The notes under the pieces were generated by a model. It searched no databases, had not been told where the DNA came from, and worked only from the letters and a program-made list of their open reading frames with translations. Positions 52,419-64,000 of a stretch of DNA of 64,000 nucleotides are shown here, in pieces (the stretch's first letter is position 1; every line of letters starts with the position of its first letter). The stretch spans positions 1 to 64,000 of the forward strand of contig NC_087381.1 in the NCBI RefSeq assembly GCF_963675165.1, given 5' to 3'. The position numbers were made by a program, and so were the translations under genes. Source of the stretch: Halichondria panicea. Its lineage: Eukaryota; Porifera; Demospongiae; Suberitida; Halichondriidae.

Positions 52419-53019
52419 TTATAAAAATCTATAAGCTTCTATGAGTACATGAGTATCAATTGAATGGGGATTCTGAATGCAGTCGCTTGAAACTTCTCCA
52501 AGTTCATTGAAAGCAACTAAGCATCCGTTGCATGCCTTGAGTGCGACATGAATGGAGTCAAACACTCTCACAACTTGAAACAGATGGTTGCCATTGGTCG
52601 GAGCCTCTAGTTTCAGCTTGCCTTTCGCCAGGTCCATCACTAGAAAACGTCCTCTGAACTTAACACTCTCAAATGTCACTGCTTTTCCATTTTCTTCAAT
52701 GTGGACAAAAAATCTTGAGTTGCGATCTGTACATGCAGTGGAATAGAATAGTATTATAAATGCATAATTGTACATTCGTCCATTGAATGCAATAATAATA
52801 GCTATATATACTGTAGCAGTGCTACTCACTCAGTCCAGCAGAGTGTGCATGCAGTCGTCCACTGCGGAACACTGAGAGATACAGTGCAGATCTCTTGGAG
52901 AGCACTTGGAACTGAGCTCTTCTAGTAGCTGTTGGTTGTTGCACACTGAGTGCTGTGCAGGCTCCCACTAGCAGCAGCACTGTGCTTAATAGCAGCATTC
53001 TCTGGGATCTAGGATTCAT
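52419..53019 (-). CDS. Secreted beta-trefoil protein 1, FGF-like (copy B)
   Basis: Two exons (52830-53019, 52419-52726), same 165-aa layout as copy A with signal peptide and three trefoil repeats. Only a few residues differ (QRM for QKM in the signal peptide; FFVHIEENG for FFVHNEENG). The intron donor is GTGAGT here and GTAAGT in copy A, both functional classes. Open throughout. Confidence 0.6.
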
Positions 53020-53289
53020 GATGGTAGTGGAGTCTTGTCTTGTTTTGGCTCTGTTACAGTTTGCCTTGGCTTTTATATCACTAAAACTGTTGCAATAACA
53101 TTTCATGTTTTGGAGGGGATTTCAAAAACATCTTTGAAACAGATTAGCTAATGACTTCCACTGAGCATCAAACTTTAATAAATAATTATGGTGTGTACAA
53201 TTGAACATCATTTATAACTAATATATAAAATTATACTGATTGACAATGAAGATTGGTGATGACATAATTCTAAAGGGGTGAGAGTGAGT

Positions 53290-53823
53290 TTATTCTCTGA
53301 TAGCCACCAGCATGACTCGTGCCTTGTAGAGGTCAAGGTTCTCGCTGCATGGATCCTCTACTAGGCGTCCATTCTCCTCAAATGCTAGGTAGCAGTAGCG
53401 GCCATTGCTATGACGAACCCTCAGTACAGTAGAGTAGACAGAGCGTTCGTAATGGTACTCAAAGTGAATGTGAGAGCTTAACTGTGGCATTAATGCACTT
53501 CCTGAGCCAGACTCCTCCAGTGTGTAGCCTACAAGGCCAGAGTGCTCGGTCTCTTGTACACTGAGGAACTGTGATAGCTCTGTCAGTCTGCGTATTGTCA
53601 CTAGACCATCTCCAGCAAAGTCAACCACAAACTGAGTGCTCTCGTCTGCTGTTAAGTCTCCAGCATTAGCAGAGAGCTCTGGTTTGGATTGCACGTAGAA
53701 GCCTGTGCTGATACTGAGCAGTCTGGCCTTGCTCATTCTCTGTACAGGAGCGCCACTGCTCATGCCGACTAAAATCATCGCTATAATGATTGATGCTGCT
53801 GCGCTGTACATTGCACTGTTCAT
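53290..53823 (-). CDS. Secreted beta-trefoil protein 2, FGF-like (copy B)
   Basis: Single exon, 177 aa, differing from copy A at five residues (two in the signal peptide region, then S/G in LVGYTL, I/M in ALMPQL, N/S in LSSHI). Upstream TATA and octamer elements are retained at 53879-53899. Intact frames in both copies argue that neither is yet a pseudogene. Confidence 0.62.
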   Translation of the reverse strand: MNSAMYSAAASIIIAMILVGMSSGAPVQRMSKARLLSISTGFYVQSKPELSANAGDLTADESTQFVVDFAGDGLVTIRRLTELSQFLSVQETEHSGLVGYTLEESGSGSALMPQLSSHIHFEYHYERSVYSTVLRVRHSNGRYCYLAFEENGRLVEDPCSENLDLYKARVMLVAIRE

Positions 53824-54075
53824 TGTTGCTGAAACTGTTGAGATGAGAGATTTGATGCCATCTATCCATCTTACTCATTTATATATAGCAAATGCAAATA
53901 AGTTTGTTTTTTCTGCAGTTCCTTTTCAAACAAAATTCTAGGAAATGTTGACACCAGCTCCACATGTCCAGGCAAAATGCCTACAATTATTTAACAAAAA
54001 TCACAATTAATTTTTGAAAGCGGTGGCCTTGTGACCAACCTCCTCGGCCGGCCGCTAAGTTTTTAAATCAGCAAA

Positions 54076-54848
54076 ATGGCAGTAGGAGAGGCTCCTATCT
54101 ACAACTCTGGCGAGGACTGCCAGCCTGACTGGAAGACTGCAGCAGCGGGATACAATGAGGCTGGTGAGGATAGTATCATCCCCATGCATTGATTGACTTC
54201 TTTCCTGTCTCCTCATGCATGGCAGACACACACCTTGAGATAATGGGCAAGCCTGTGATGGAGAGATGGGAGACTCCTTACATGCACAAGCTGGCCACCA
54301 TTGCATCCAGTAAAGGAGGGCGTGTTCTAGAGATTGGTTTTGGCATGGCTATCTCTGCTGGCAAGATCCAAGAGTGTCCTACCCTCACAGTGCATGTGAT
54401 AGTTGAGTGCAACGATGGTGTGTTTGATCGGCTGGTCGTGTGGGGGCAGGCACAGTCCCACAGTGTGATGCCAATGAAGGGCCTATGGCAGGACGTCATA
54501 CCCACCCTGGAGGATGGATCATTTGATGGTATTCTCTACGATACCTACCCTCTCTCAGAGGATAGTTGGCATACACATCAGTTTGAGTTCATTAAAGGTC
54601 ATGCTGCTCGTCTATTAAAGCCAGGGGGTGTGCTGACCTACTGCAACCTCACTTCTTGGGGGGAGTTAATGAAAGGGGCTTACTCCGACATCACTAACAT
54701 GTTCCAAGACACACAGATGAGTCATCTGATTGCTGCCGGCTTCAAGGAGGGCAATATCACCATGGAAACTATGCCCATCCAGCCGCCAGCTGAGTGCCGT
54801 TACTATAGTTACAAAGAGATGATTGCACCAACCATCATCAAGGACTGA
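54076..54848 (+). CDS. GAMT: Guanidinoacetate N-methyltransferase (copy B)
   Basis: Two exons (54076-54163, 54226-54848), 236 aa. Compared with copy A: Ala3Val, and Val for Glu in LTVHVIVE, Met for Thr in SVMPMKG, Asp for Asn in AYSDITN. The SAM motif and C-terminus are intact. Head-to-head with beta-trefoil 2 (B) with 252 bp between start codons. Its promoter keeps the ancestral, MITE-free CTAAGTTT site. Confidence 0.95.
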
Positions 54849-54982
54849 ACTATGTACCTCTGTAATATATAGCTACCACTATCACTTATCACTTTATCAT
54901 ACTCATGGATATTTATAATTATACATAATAATAATTATTGTTGAAATAATTGTATAATAATTACGATATCATTATTAGTGCA

Positions 54983-55060
54983 TGGTGGACTGGTGGGGTC
55001 ACGGTGGACTGGTGGGGTCACGGTGGACTGGTGGGGGTCACGGTGGACTGGTGGGGTCAA
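54983..55060. repeat. ~20-bp minisatellite downstream of GAMT (B)
   Basis: About four copies of the same 'ggtggactggtgggg(g)tcac' unit as at 43567-43860. Confidence 0.85.
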
Positions 55061-55084
55061 ATTACAATAATTGGATGCCTCCAT

Positions 55085-55155
55085 GTTCGATGGCTTAGTG
55101 GTTACTAGGTATTCATCTCTAGTGAGGAGATATGGTTTCCATTGTCCCGGCCCCC
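55085..55155 (+). other. tRNA-derived repeat (SINE-like), copy B
   Basis: Duplicate of 43885-43965 with the same A-box-like and degenerate B-box-like words. Confidence 0.4.
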
Positions 55156-55876
55156 TCCACTTTTCTAACTGAGGACTGAATTTATCTATAAATAGAATCT
55201 GTTATTTGTTGACAGAGTAGCATACATATATGGATTACAACACAGGTACAGCATAGTACACAGGTACAGCACAGCATTGCATACAAGGTATACGCATGCA
55301 ATAGGTGCAAGGTACAGCACATGCACGACGTCCTTCGTGACGGGACCTAAATCAGGAAAACACATCAACTACGAAGTTAATTAACTAGTTTTGTGGACAC
55401 ACTTTTCATTAACTGTCGTCCCTTTTTTTCCCAGAAACGTGTGTTGTGTTAATTTGTGGAAATTAATGGTGTATGCACGTGTTGATGCTAATATAGTGGG
55501 TCACATGTGCACTGGCTTTTGTTGATCAACAAATCGTTAGTTAGTGAATTAAATGATGACAACACTCATGCACTAAGTTCATTCCTGTGTCATTACATAC
55601 CCTAGCTATACCAGCAGATCAATCATCTCTCAGGTTATGGGGGAAAATGCTGAATGTCTAGAATTGGAACTAACTGCTCTATTTCTCTGTGTGTGTGTGT
55701 ACATAGTGTCCTGTTCAATTTCATCATGGACATCCAGTTTATTTAGCAATAATTATATGGAAGTCACGCTTCAAACAAACAGTTTACAGAAATAATTATC
55801 TCATAACCGAGCAAGACTAACTTAAGCAGCATTGAATGAACACAAAACACTGATATTAACTGTTTATGTTTGTTGA
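55156..55876. other. GAMT-USP8 intergenic, no gene seen
   Basis: About 720 bases between the GAMT 3' end and the convergent USP8 stop. It is alignable with 43966-44663 of copy A apart from small insertions and deletions. Includes several direct 'aggtacagcac' repeats (about 55250-55320). Confidence 0.5.
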
Positions 55877-56052
55877 CTAAGTGAAGCTCATTTTAGCTGG
55901 AGTGAGATCCACTGCACTATAATATAGGATGTAGGCAGCCGCACTCTGTGTGTGTGCGCGCGTGTGTGTGTGTGTGTGCGTGCGTGGTGTGTGTGTGTGT
56001 GCGTGGTGTGTGTGTGTGTGTGTGTGTGTGCGCGTGGTGTGTGTGTGTGTGC

Positions 56053-56094
<42 letters not shown>

Positions 56095-59000
56095 AGGGGG
56101 GGGCAAGAGTTACATGTACTAGTAGCGAATGTATGCATCAACTATTATTACGGGCTCTCAAAGATAGCTACACAAACAGCTAAAAAGCGCAAGGCTATGT
56201 CCTTTGGTTTTGGAATAAAAATTGATGCATTTCAAACTTGCATCTAAGCACACCATTGGAAAGGTAATTCTGAGAGCTATTGCAATTAGTTTTGAAATTG
56301 GACAATCTGAACACAAATTACGGACCCTCAAAGATAGGAGTAGAAGGTTACCTTGACTTGTCTTGGGAGCGCTTCTTTGACTTCGTGGTCATCAAAATTG
56401 TAGAATGCTTTATTGTAGGGATTGCGACAGCACGCAGTGTCTGTAAGGGCAAAGGTCAACACACAATACACATCAGACTGCTACTTACAATGACCACCAG
56501 TCAGAGTACCGTAATGGTTGGAGACTGAGTAGAGGGAGAAGCTTTTGTAACCTTTAGAACCAGCCACAAACTTGGTCATATCCAGAGCCGACCTGTGTGA
56601 GGTGTGTGTGTGTGGGCATGTGTGGGCGTGTAGCTTACTCTGCGGGATAGTTGATGGTGTTCTGCCTCTTCTCTCTCCACAGTCCCTGATAGGAGAACCT
56701 CTTGAGGTGAATGAGGAGGACTGGAGGGAGTCTCCATATGTCCATCTTCTTAACAGCACTGCCTCGGGTGTCCTTACAATTAGGGCAGTTCCTATGGGAG
56801 GTGCATGGGTGGTGATGTGTGGGTAGTGGTGTGGGAGGTGGTGTTAGAGGGAGTAAGACAACATTCAATCAACATGAGTAACAGCTTTGGGACTCTATTA
56901 GCAACACTTAGTCTAACACTTACTCACCATTCGACAGTTTCTGTCTTAATGAACATTTTGATGCAATCTTCCAGAGAGTATGAACCTTGACCTGGAGGGA
57001 TCGGCAGGCTCAGGTACATGAAGGGTTCAAAGGTCACAGAGCTCTTCCCACAACCAATACATCTGATGCTACTCCGAAACATTCCCTGTGAATAGAGAGA
57101 AATATTGAAATTACCACAGTTGGCTAATTAGATAGACGTACCTGGAAGAATTTGACAATGATTGAATCGTTTCTACGGAGATGATTCTCCCACGCTAGCT
57201 GAGCGGCTTTGGACTGATCTGTACTTTGACCTCCACCTTCGGCTATATACACCTTCTTCATGACCTACACACAGCACACATGTAACACAGCTTCATGGGA
57301 GGTCCTTACCTTGTTCATGTCCTCGTGTAGTCCGTCCAATAGGAAGGCTAGGAATTCCTGAGAGTCTTGTTGGTCGTTACCTTTCATCTGTGGCACAAAC
57401 TGACCAATCATATCCTGCCAATGGGAAGAAGAGATAATAGCGTATAATTATTGAATAAACAGGATGTAGTTGAACATCTTTCAACAGCCTTAACTTGAGT
57501 ATCGTTGATCCAATGTCAAAAAGTTCATGATTTTCTGAAAGCTTAGAAAAAGACCTTTCAAATGATGTGTTGCAATCCAAAATTTTGTCGGAGCCCTAAT
57601 TTGTCATTTTCGGCCTTGGACCATGGGCTATTATTCATGGTATCGCCAAATTTGCAAATACTTTTATCTCTCAAATATGATTTTTGATGACTTCATTTGA
57701 AGTCTTTTTTTCTAATCTTTCAGAAAATCATTGACATTGGATCAACGATACTAAAGTTATGGCTGTTGAAAGATGTTCAACTACATCACGTTTATTCAAC
57801 AGTTTGGGGATTATTTCGGCTGCCATAACATGAATTCTGTGGATCCAATGTCAAATTTTGGGGGATTTTCTGAAAGCTTAGAAAAAAATAGTTCAATGGT
57901 GTCATCAAAAATCATATTTGAGAGATAAAAGTATTTGCCAATTTGGCAATACCATGAATAATAATAGCCCATGGTCCAAGGCGGAAAAATAACAAATTAG
58001 GGCCCCTAGATTGCAACACATCATTTGAAAGGTCTCTTTCTAAGCTTTCAGAAAATCATAAAAATTTGACATTGGATCCACGGAATTGAAGTTATGGCAG
58101 CTGAAAGAACAGCCATAACTTCAGTACCGTTGATCCAATGTCAAAACGTTTATGATTTCTGAAAGCTTAGAAAAATGCTTTTTAAATGTGTCAATAGTCG
58201 GGGCCATAATTACGATTACCAGAACTCTATCAGTTGAGCTAATAGTGTACGTACCTTGAAGTCCCGGGGAGAGACAGACTTGTATCCTCCAGACCAGAGT
58301 GCCTTCATGAGCCACGCAAACTCCATAGCAATCTGTCCTCGTGTGCCCAGGGGGTTGGAACTATAGGGGGTGTGGTTTGTGTGGGTGTGTGTGGTTAGTG
58401 TGGGGGGTGTGGTGTTGTGGGGTTAGTGTAGGGGTGTGGTTTGTGTGGGGGGGCCTCACTGGTTGATGTGCTGCTGGTAGCTGCCACTGATGAAGTATTG
58501 AATGACTGGACTAGTGCACGCAAGACATTGGAGGGTGGAGTTCATGTAGCATGTGTTGCCAAGGTTACGCAGACCCGTCAGTACATGTCTCTGTGTAAAC
58601 AATACATAAATGAGATTACTAGAGTTGAGATTACTAGATACTACTAGAGATTACTGACCCTCGTCCCGAACACAGCTTGAAGGTTTTGTTGCTTCTGTTG
58701 CTTCATTGCAGGAGTCATGACAATGATGGGTTGCTTAGCAACAGGCTTCTTGCTCCGATCCGGTACTACAGGGCCAGTATCAGAAGTCAAAGTTGGATCA
58801 GAGGATGGTTTAGCAGCTCTATCCACACTAGGTACTAAATAGAGTGGTGATAAATACACGCACACAATAACTCACTCAAGGTTACCTCCTGATTCCTTAG
58901 GGGGAGCTGTTGCTGGTTGAGGGGGCGGTTGGCTGGTAGGTTGAGTGGGCGGTGTGCTGATAGGTTGAGTGGGTGGTGTGCTGGTAGGTTGAGGGGGCGG

Positions 59001-61528
59001 TACAGAAGGTTGTGGGGGAGTTTGAGGGGGTGGTTGGCGTCTCTCCACCTCCGCTTCTCGTGCTCTCTGATAGTTGATCCAGTTAGTGGGAGGATTCCAG
59101 TGAGTGGTCTTAGTCTCATGATCAACATAATAGAAGCGGCCATTAGTTGAGTCCAACCTCTTCTCCCATCCTGCAGGGAGACCACTCTGTAAGCTAAAGA
59201 CTCTCTGTTGCTCTTCTCTTCTCTTAGCCTCCACCTGATCCCTCATTGCCTCACGGTGGGCTGACATTTCCTTCTGCTCTCTCTCAAACTGTATCTTCAT
59301 GGCTGCCACTTGTCGTGACTCTAGGGTCATTCTCTTCTTCTCTTCAGCTAGAGCTCTCCTCTGAGCCTCGAGCGTGGCAGTGGCAAGCTGTTGCTCCCTG
59401 ACTAGCTGTGCCCGTGCCAACTCCACCTCCTGTTGCTTGCGCTGTGTATCCTCTGCTAGTTTAGCTCTGTCACTATTCACCAGTTCCCTAAGGGACAGCA
59501 ACTCTCCCTCTTGCGCCTTGCGTGCATCATCTCTAGCTTGATTCCTCTCCTGTGCTGCTCTCTCTGTACTGGCCAATCGCTCCTCTAGCTCACGTATTCG
59601 AGCGTCTCGAGTGTCCGTTGATTGCATAAACCCGTCTGACTGGTTCTGTGCCTGGTTGAACTGGTTGGCTGAGACGGGTGGAGGTAGTGGTGGTTGTACA
59701 GGGGCCAGTGGAGGTAGGCTGTGCGATTGTTCGTATGATGGGGGGTTAGGGATTGGCCCGTTGATCACTCTGTTAGTATCAGGACCTGCGTGCACAGGAA
59801 GTGGGTGTGGCTCTGGGTGCGGTTGCACATACATCATAGGCTGAGGATTGTAGTGTAGCGAAGGTTGTGGTTGATAGAATAAAGGAGCGTGGCCTCCCGG
59901 GAATGGAGTGTCTATAAGAGCATGTTGGGAGACTATTCCGAACTCTTGATACATGTCGTTCTGTTCCTCTTCTATAGGCAAGAATGGTATCTCCTCTGAT
60001 AGACTAGGGGCTAATAGTTCACTCTCACCCTCTAGACTGAGGGGTACGAGAGGGGCCGGGGGGAGGGCATACACCGGGAACGATGGCAGATACATATCCA
60101 TCCCTGATGGTTGAATAGCTCCAACATTGTTAACAACATAACGATCCATAGCAACGTTCGGTTGAGGGGCTGATGGTGTTTCTATGGTAACAGCTTCGTC
60201 CATATCGATGCTAACTGAAGAGGGGTCACTGCTTGAGGGGTCAGAGTTCACTAGATCACTGCCGAAAGTACAATATCACATTACTATTTGCGTTACGTAT
60301 GGAAACAGGACACAATGGAATTAACCCAGCCATAACTTAAGTACCGCTAATCCAATGTCAAAAAGTTTATGATTTCTGAAAGCTTAGAAAGAGACCTTTC
60401 AAATGATGTGTTGCAATCTAAATTTTGTCGGGGCCCTAATTTGTCATTTTTCGGCCTTGGACCATGGGCTATAATTATTCATGGTATCGCCAAATTGGTA
60501 ACTCTCAAATATGATTTTTGATGATACCATTTGAACTATTTTTTTCTAAGCTTTCAGAAAATCCCCCAAAATGTGACATTGGATCCACAGAATTCAAGTT
60601 ATGGAAGCCGAAAGAATCCCCAAACCATTGGATGTAGTTGAACATCTTTCAACAGCCTTAACTTGAGTATCGTTTATCCAATGTCAAAAATTTTATGATT
60701 TTCTGAAAGCTTAGAAAGTGACCTTTCAAATGATGTGTTGCAATCTAAATTTTGTCGGGGCCCTAATTTGTCATTTTTCCGCCTTGGACCATGGGCTATT
60801 ATTCATGGTATCGCCAAATTGGCAAATACTTTTATCTCTCAAATATGATTTTTGATGACACCATTTGAACTATTTTTTTCTAAGCTTTCAGAAAATGTGA
60901 CATTGGATCCACGGAATTCAAGTTATGGCAGCCGAAAGAATCCCCAAACAAACCATCAAACTTAATTACTGATCTACATGAGCACACCGTATCATAGCAA
61001 CTATCAATTGACACATTGGACAATCGCAACTCAAATTATGAGCACGATAGCTACCACTTACATCGACTCTTCAAGAGTAGGATATGACAGTTGAGAGGTT
61101 TCTTCTTCGACCTTTTCCTCCTTGACCCCTGACCTCTGTGACGGCTTGTAGCGGCCAACAGTAGTGACAGGATATGACAGATACCACATATTATAACCCC
61201 CGTCCAGAATATAGGGGTTAGGAGGGGTTAACGAGTGCCCATCGGACCACTATAGAGGGATATAGAGATGAGGAGGGGTTAACAATACTATAAGATGGGT
61301 GGGGGTTAAAATGGTATGACCTTTGTACCTTAGTAAGTGCATCTCGGAGGGCAAGTATGGGAACTTCTGATTGGTCGGTTGATGACGCCTCATCGATCAT
61401 CACCACGGTAGCCAGTTTCTCCCTCTCCCTCCAGAGGACCTTCCCAGCTGCTCGGAGGAAAGCTTCAGCAGAGCGTTCAGTTAGTCTGTGGGGGTGGGTA
61501 TGATTAGGGCACTGTTCACACACACCCA

Positions 61529-61564
<36 letters not shown>

Positions 61565-62306
61565 AAGGACAGCCTCCTCTGGTATGCTCAACCATTGCGG
61601 GTATTTGCTACTGTCTGGATGACTGGCATTGTACGAAGCTCTCGGTCTACAATCAATCACGAGCACTTGTGTGGGCGTGGACGTGAGGAGAGTGTACAGT
61701 TGTGTGGGCGTGAGTGGTGGGGGTGTGGCCTGTGTGGAGACAGTAGTTATAATTATTATTATAAAACAAGGATATTACCTGCAGTGGTTTAGAGACATTA
61801 GTGGATGTTGCCATGGAGACAGGTTCCAGCTCACTGATAGGTACCACTTGATCCTCGTTAAGCTCTGTATACAAACCACACCCACTGTATGTACAAGCCA
61901 CGCCCACTAACTAACGTACGTGCATATCTTTCCTCTAGACAAGATGACAGACTCTCTGCTTTTGTCAGTGCTTCACTAATCCTCCGAGTGGGTAATAACT
62001 TGCTGAGTTCTGTTTTATCTTTCTTGTATTCTTTGCTGCCAGTTACGGCTTTCACAACATCTACGAACCTCATGTACAGTATATAGGCTAGCTCCTGGTC
62101 CCCAGCTAGGATCTCAGAGGTAGCACGTAACAGAAGCTTATCAGCCGAGCGACACAACCTGGGAGGGTGGGGGTATGTACATATGGACCATGTGGGGGGT
62201 CTATTTTATACCCTTTAGGAGTGGCTCCATCCAGTGTCTTGGTATCCACCAGCTTGTTCAACTCTGTCAGGCTCTTGGCCAGGTGGAGAGGTTTCACTGT
62301 AGACAT
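55877..62306 (-). CDS. USP8: USP8-type ubiquitin-specific protease, full length (copy B)
   Basis: USP8/UBPY trims ubiquitin from receptors and ESCRT proteins at endosomes. From [20 protein letters not shown] the domains in order are: the USP8 N-terminal MIT-like helical region ([32 protein letters not shown]), a rhodanese-like domain ([17 protein letters not shown] ... [21 protein letters not shown]), a large exon 58872-60251 with proline-rich and charged coiled-coil segments, a WW domain ([20 protein letters not shown] ... THWNPP), the [10 protein letters not shown] segment, and the catalytic domain (GNTCYMN Cys box; QQDSQEFL; zinc Cys pairs CIGCGK and CPNCKD; GGHYTACC His box; FDDHEV). It ends AKMSFT. 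Introns hold inverted-repeat elements (57460-58230, 60310-60960) and a (GT)n tract. Confidence 0.93.
55949..56094. repeat. (GT)n microsatellite in USP8 (B) last intron
   Basis: A shorter version of the tract at 44735-45010, with GC interruptions, ending in a run of G. Confidence 0.95.
57460..58230. repeat. Inverted-repeat element cluster (USP8-B intron)
   Basis: Orthologous within the duplication to 46430-47210, with independent small deletions in each copy. Confidence 0.75.
60310..60960. repeat. Inverted-repeat element cluster (USP8 intron upstream of the coiled-coil exon)
   Basis: Two modules of the same family as 28040-29030 ('gaccatgggctat', 'ggtatcgccaaattgg', 'gacattggatcc') in the intron before exon 58872-60251. 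This part of USP8 lies outside the duplication. Confidence 0.75.
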
Positions 62307-62462
62307 CCTCACACACACAACCTCACAGACTGTATAGGGCCCTCCTCTACACTGTACACTGCTCACCTTGGTCTAGTCTAAGTCTAGCTTAGCTATATCT
62401 AAGCTGTTTGTTGATACTGTGATGTTGATGACTACGCCCACCTATCACGCCCATCTTTTGAT

Positions 62463-62547
62463 TGCTGAATCAGCAAGTAGGCGTGTCTATTACTCAGGGA
62501 GGAGAGAAAGAAGAAAGAAAAGATTTCTCAATTGTGCTGATTCAGCA
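62463..62547. promoter_or_regulatory. Two MARE-like 13-bp palindromes upstream of USP8
   Basis: TGCTGAATCAGCA at 62463-62475 and TGCTGATTCAGCA at 62535-62547 are exact inverted copies of each other, 72 bp apart, 157-241 bp upstream of the USP8 start codon. They match the Maf recognition element TGCTGA(S)TCAGCA except for an A/T central base. Such sites are bound by Maf or CNC bZIP dimers. Confidence 0.5.
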
Positions 62548-62835
62548 GGATTGAATGGTGGGCGTGGTTGAACTGCATGACCGAAACAAGCGTGAGCTGC
62601 CTACACAATACACACAGTACACCACAGTCACTGTGTAGTAGCTAATTAGATTAGGTTGGCTAAGAGAGCTGCTCCATGAACACAAGCGCCCCTGACTACT
62701 AGAGCTAGCTGCTACCAAGGCCGGCCCTGCGTCTACTAGAGCACGTACGGGGGACCAACTACTAGTCTCCTACCCACTCCTAAAATACTACTAGTACCGA
62801 GGTGAAGAGTAAGAGCCGTCCAAGACTGACAGAGG

Positions 62836-62910
62836 ATGCGAGTCACAATGCCTGGACCTCCTCAGTGTAGCAGCAGCGGAGGGCCCACCACTACCACATG
62901 CACACAGCCG
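62836..62910 (+). CDS. Possible first exon of a plus-strand gene leaving the window
   Basis: ATG at 62836 opens 25 codons (MRVTMPGPPQCSSSGGPTTT...) to CAGCCG|GTGAGT, a strong donor. It is divergent from USP8 with about 530 bp between starts. No downstream exon that continues the frame with certainty was found before 64000; a Pro/Ser/Thr start is too short to identify. Treat as a candidate only. Confidence 0.25.
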
Positions 62911-64000
62911 GTGAGTACTATACTACACTCTGTGTATATAGTTAACCTGTGCCTCAAGTGGCCTAGTGGTCTGTCCACACACACACACACAGTACATGCA
63001 CAGCACTCTAGTATGTGTCTCAGTATAGAGAGGGGGTGGGGTACAGAAAGTGAGTACACGTTTGTTATTGTAAGGTTATACTGAAAATCCTCCATTATCG
63101 TAGAGGGTGTACTTTAACCTCTGTAGCCATAATGATGGGGTACACATAGGTTCCCCTGCATGTGTGTGTGTGGGCGTGTGTGTGTGTGTGTGTGTGTGTG
63201 GGCGTGTGTGTGTGTGTGCATTAGGCTTCTTGGCTGGGACTGGGTCAACAAACATGTTAGTCACCATTGGCTGTATTATACCTCAACAAAAGGTCTGCTT
63301 GCACAATATTGCTACAGTCGCCAGATGAAAGCTACTCAAAACATGTCCACTACCTTTAGTCGGTTTAGTTGACAAACTTATAGACATTGATGATCATTCC
63401 ATTATCTGGAGCAAAGCATTCAATCATTATATCCCTAGGCTAGCACGGCCATTTTGCATTGTTGAAATTGCTGATAGTTGGTAAAAAATGTACTGGAATT
63501 CTTACACTAGTTTTTAGTGTGAGCATATTACAATAATCGTGACCTTATTAGCCTTGAGGGTTGAGCAATGGATGATCTTACTTACACACTGTGTGATGGT
63601 TGAGCAATGGATGATGTTACACAATGTGTATGCCACAAACTGACTTATCTCATACAGTGGCTAGAGGGATATAATTATTACAACGTATTGTGTAAATGGA
63701 TTCTCGCACTGTGTTCTCTGTTTGCTGCTTTGAGCTTGTTATCAGTTGATGAGGGTGGCCTGTATTTGCTGGCCCAACAAGTTCCCTGCTAATGACCCTC
63801 TCTAAGAGTGGTGTAAATTGGTGCTAGTGGATAACACTATTAACACCTCACACACCCCCACCACACACACACACACACCACACACACACAGTTCACCACA
63901 CACACAGCCCACCACACACACACCTCACACACCCCCACCACACACACACACACCTCACACACAGTCCTCTGTCCAAGTCAAGGCCAGCTCTAGTCCTGAT
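62911..64000. other. Right-edge region, no gene supported
   Basis: Contains a GT-rich tract (about 63155-63220), an 'agggttgagcaatggatgat' near-duplicate (63558 and 63597), AT-rich unique sequence, and CA-rich low complexity from 63845 to 63965. Short frames are seen but none has a recognisable motif; it may be a long first intron of the gene suggested at 62836. Confidence 0.4.

Overview
This window is the end of an animal chromosome. The first ~937 bases are an unbroken (CCCTAA)n tract, the strand expected at a left chromosome end with TTAGGG telomeres. Behind it lie three classes of subtelomeric tandem repeat (a near-invariant 31-bp satellite, a 103-bp satellite, and two arrays of ~0.7 kb and ~1.15 kb units), then a dense run of intron-containing protein genes from ~14.7 kb to ~62.3 kb. 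Gene content (SRP72, ADAM10, WAVE, GORAB, LIMP-2/CD36, ANKMY2, SAFB, ALG13, GAMT, USP8, two Rab GTPases) is metazoan. Introns of ~50-60 bp, gene spacing of 80-350 bp and introns swollen by minisatellites resemble compact demosponge genomes. The animal assignment is strong; 'sponge' is my inference from architecture.

Layout: 1-937 telomere; 937-3045 31-bp satellite; 3535-5216 103-bp satellite; 6228-9610 ~715-bp array carrying short ORFs on both strands; 9776-13935 ~1.15-1.2 kb array whose last unit holds a ~635-bp insertion; 14683-17070 SRP72 (+); 17152-18848 Rab GTPase (-); 19097-22730 ADAM10-like protease (+); 22876-23707 unrecognised gene (-); 23848-25065 second Rab (+); 25164-26268 GORAB (-); 26274/26493-29228 WAVE (+); 29518-32122 LIMP-2/CD36 (+); 32396-33991 ANKMY2 (-); 34197-38409 SAFB-like (+); 38572-40505 ALG13 (-). 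Almost every gene alternates strand, giving head-to-head pairs with 5 to ~350 bp between start codons and tail-to-tail pairs with 80-270 bp between stops.

From ~37.8 kb to ~59.2 kb the sequence is a recent, rearranged segmental duplication. The unit SAFB 3' end - ALG13 - two secreted beta-trefoil (FGF-like) genes - GAMT - USP8 occurs twice (A ~37787-48307, B ~49261-59233), joined by a short chimeric spacer. The junctions made a hybrid gene in which the start codon, first seven codons and TATA/octamer promoter of the second beta-trefoil gene are fused in frame to the WW + deubiquitinase half of USP8 (44664-48327), and a broken GAMT that runs into a promoterless SAFB tail (48881-49887). The B side keeps a complete USP8 (55877-62306: N-terminal helical domain, rhodanese, coiled coil, WW, USP).

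Most promising observations: (i) the pair of short secreted beta-trefoil proteins with FGF-like three-fold strand pattern; (ii) the promoter-capture USP8 chimera; (iii) a 293-bp inverted-repeat transposon with an 8-bp target duplication and an exact empty site in its paralogue; (iv) the GORAB/WAVE start codons 5 bp apart, with a spliced in-frame WAVE N-terminal extension; (v) an intron built from a minisatellite that copies its own 5' splice site. All gene models were built by reading splice sites and frames by eye; no database search was possible.
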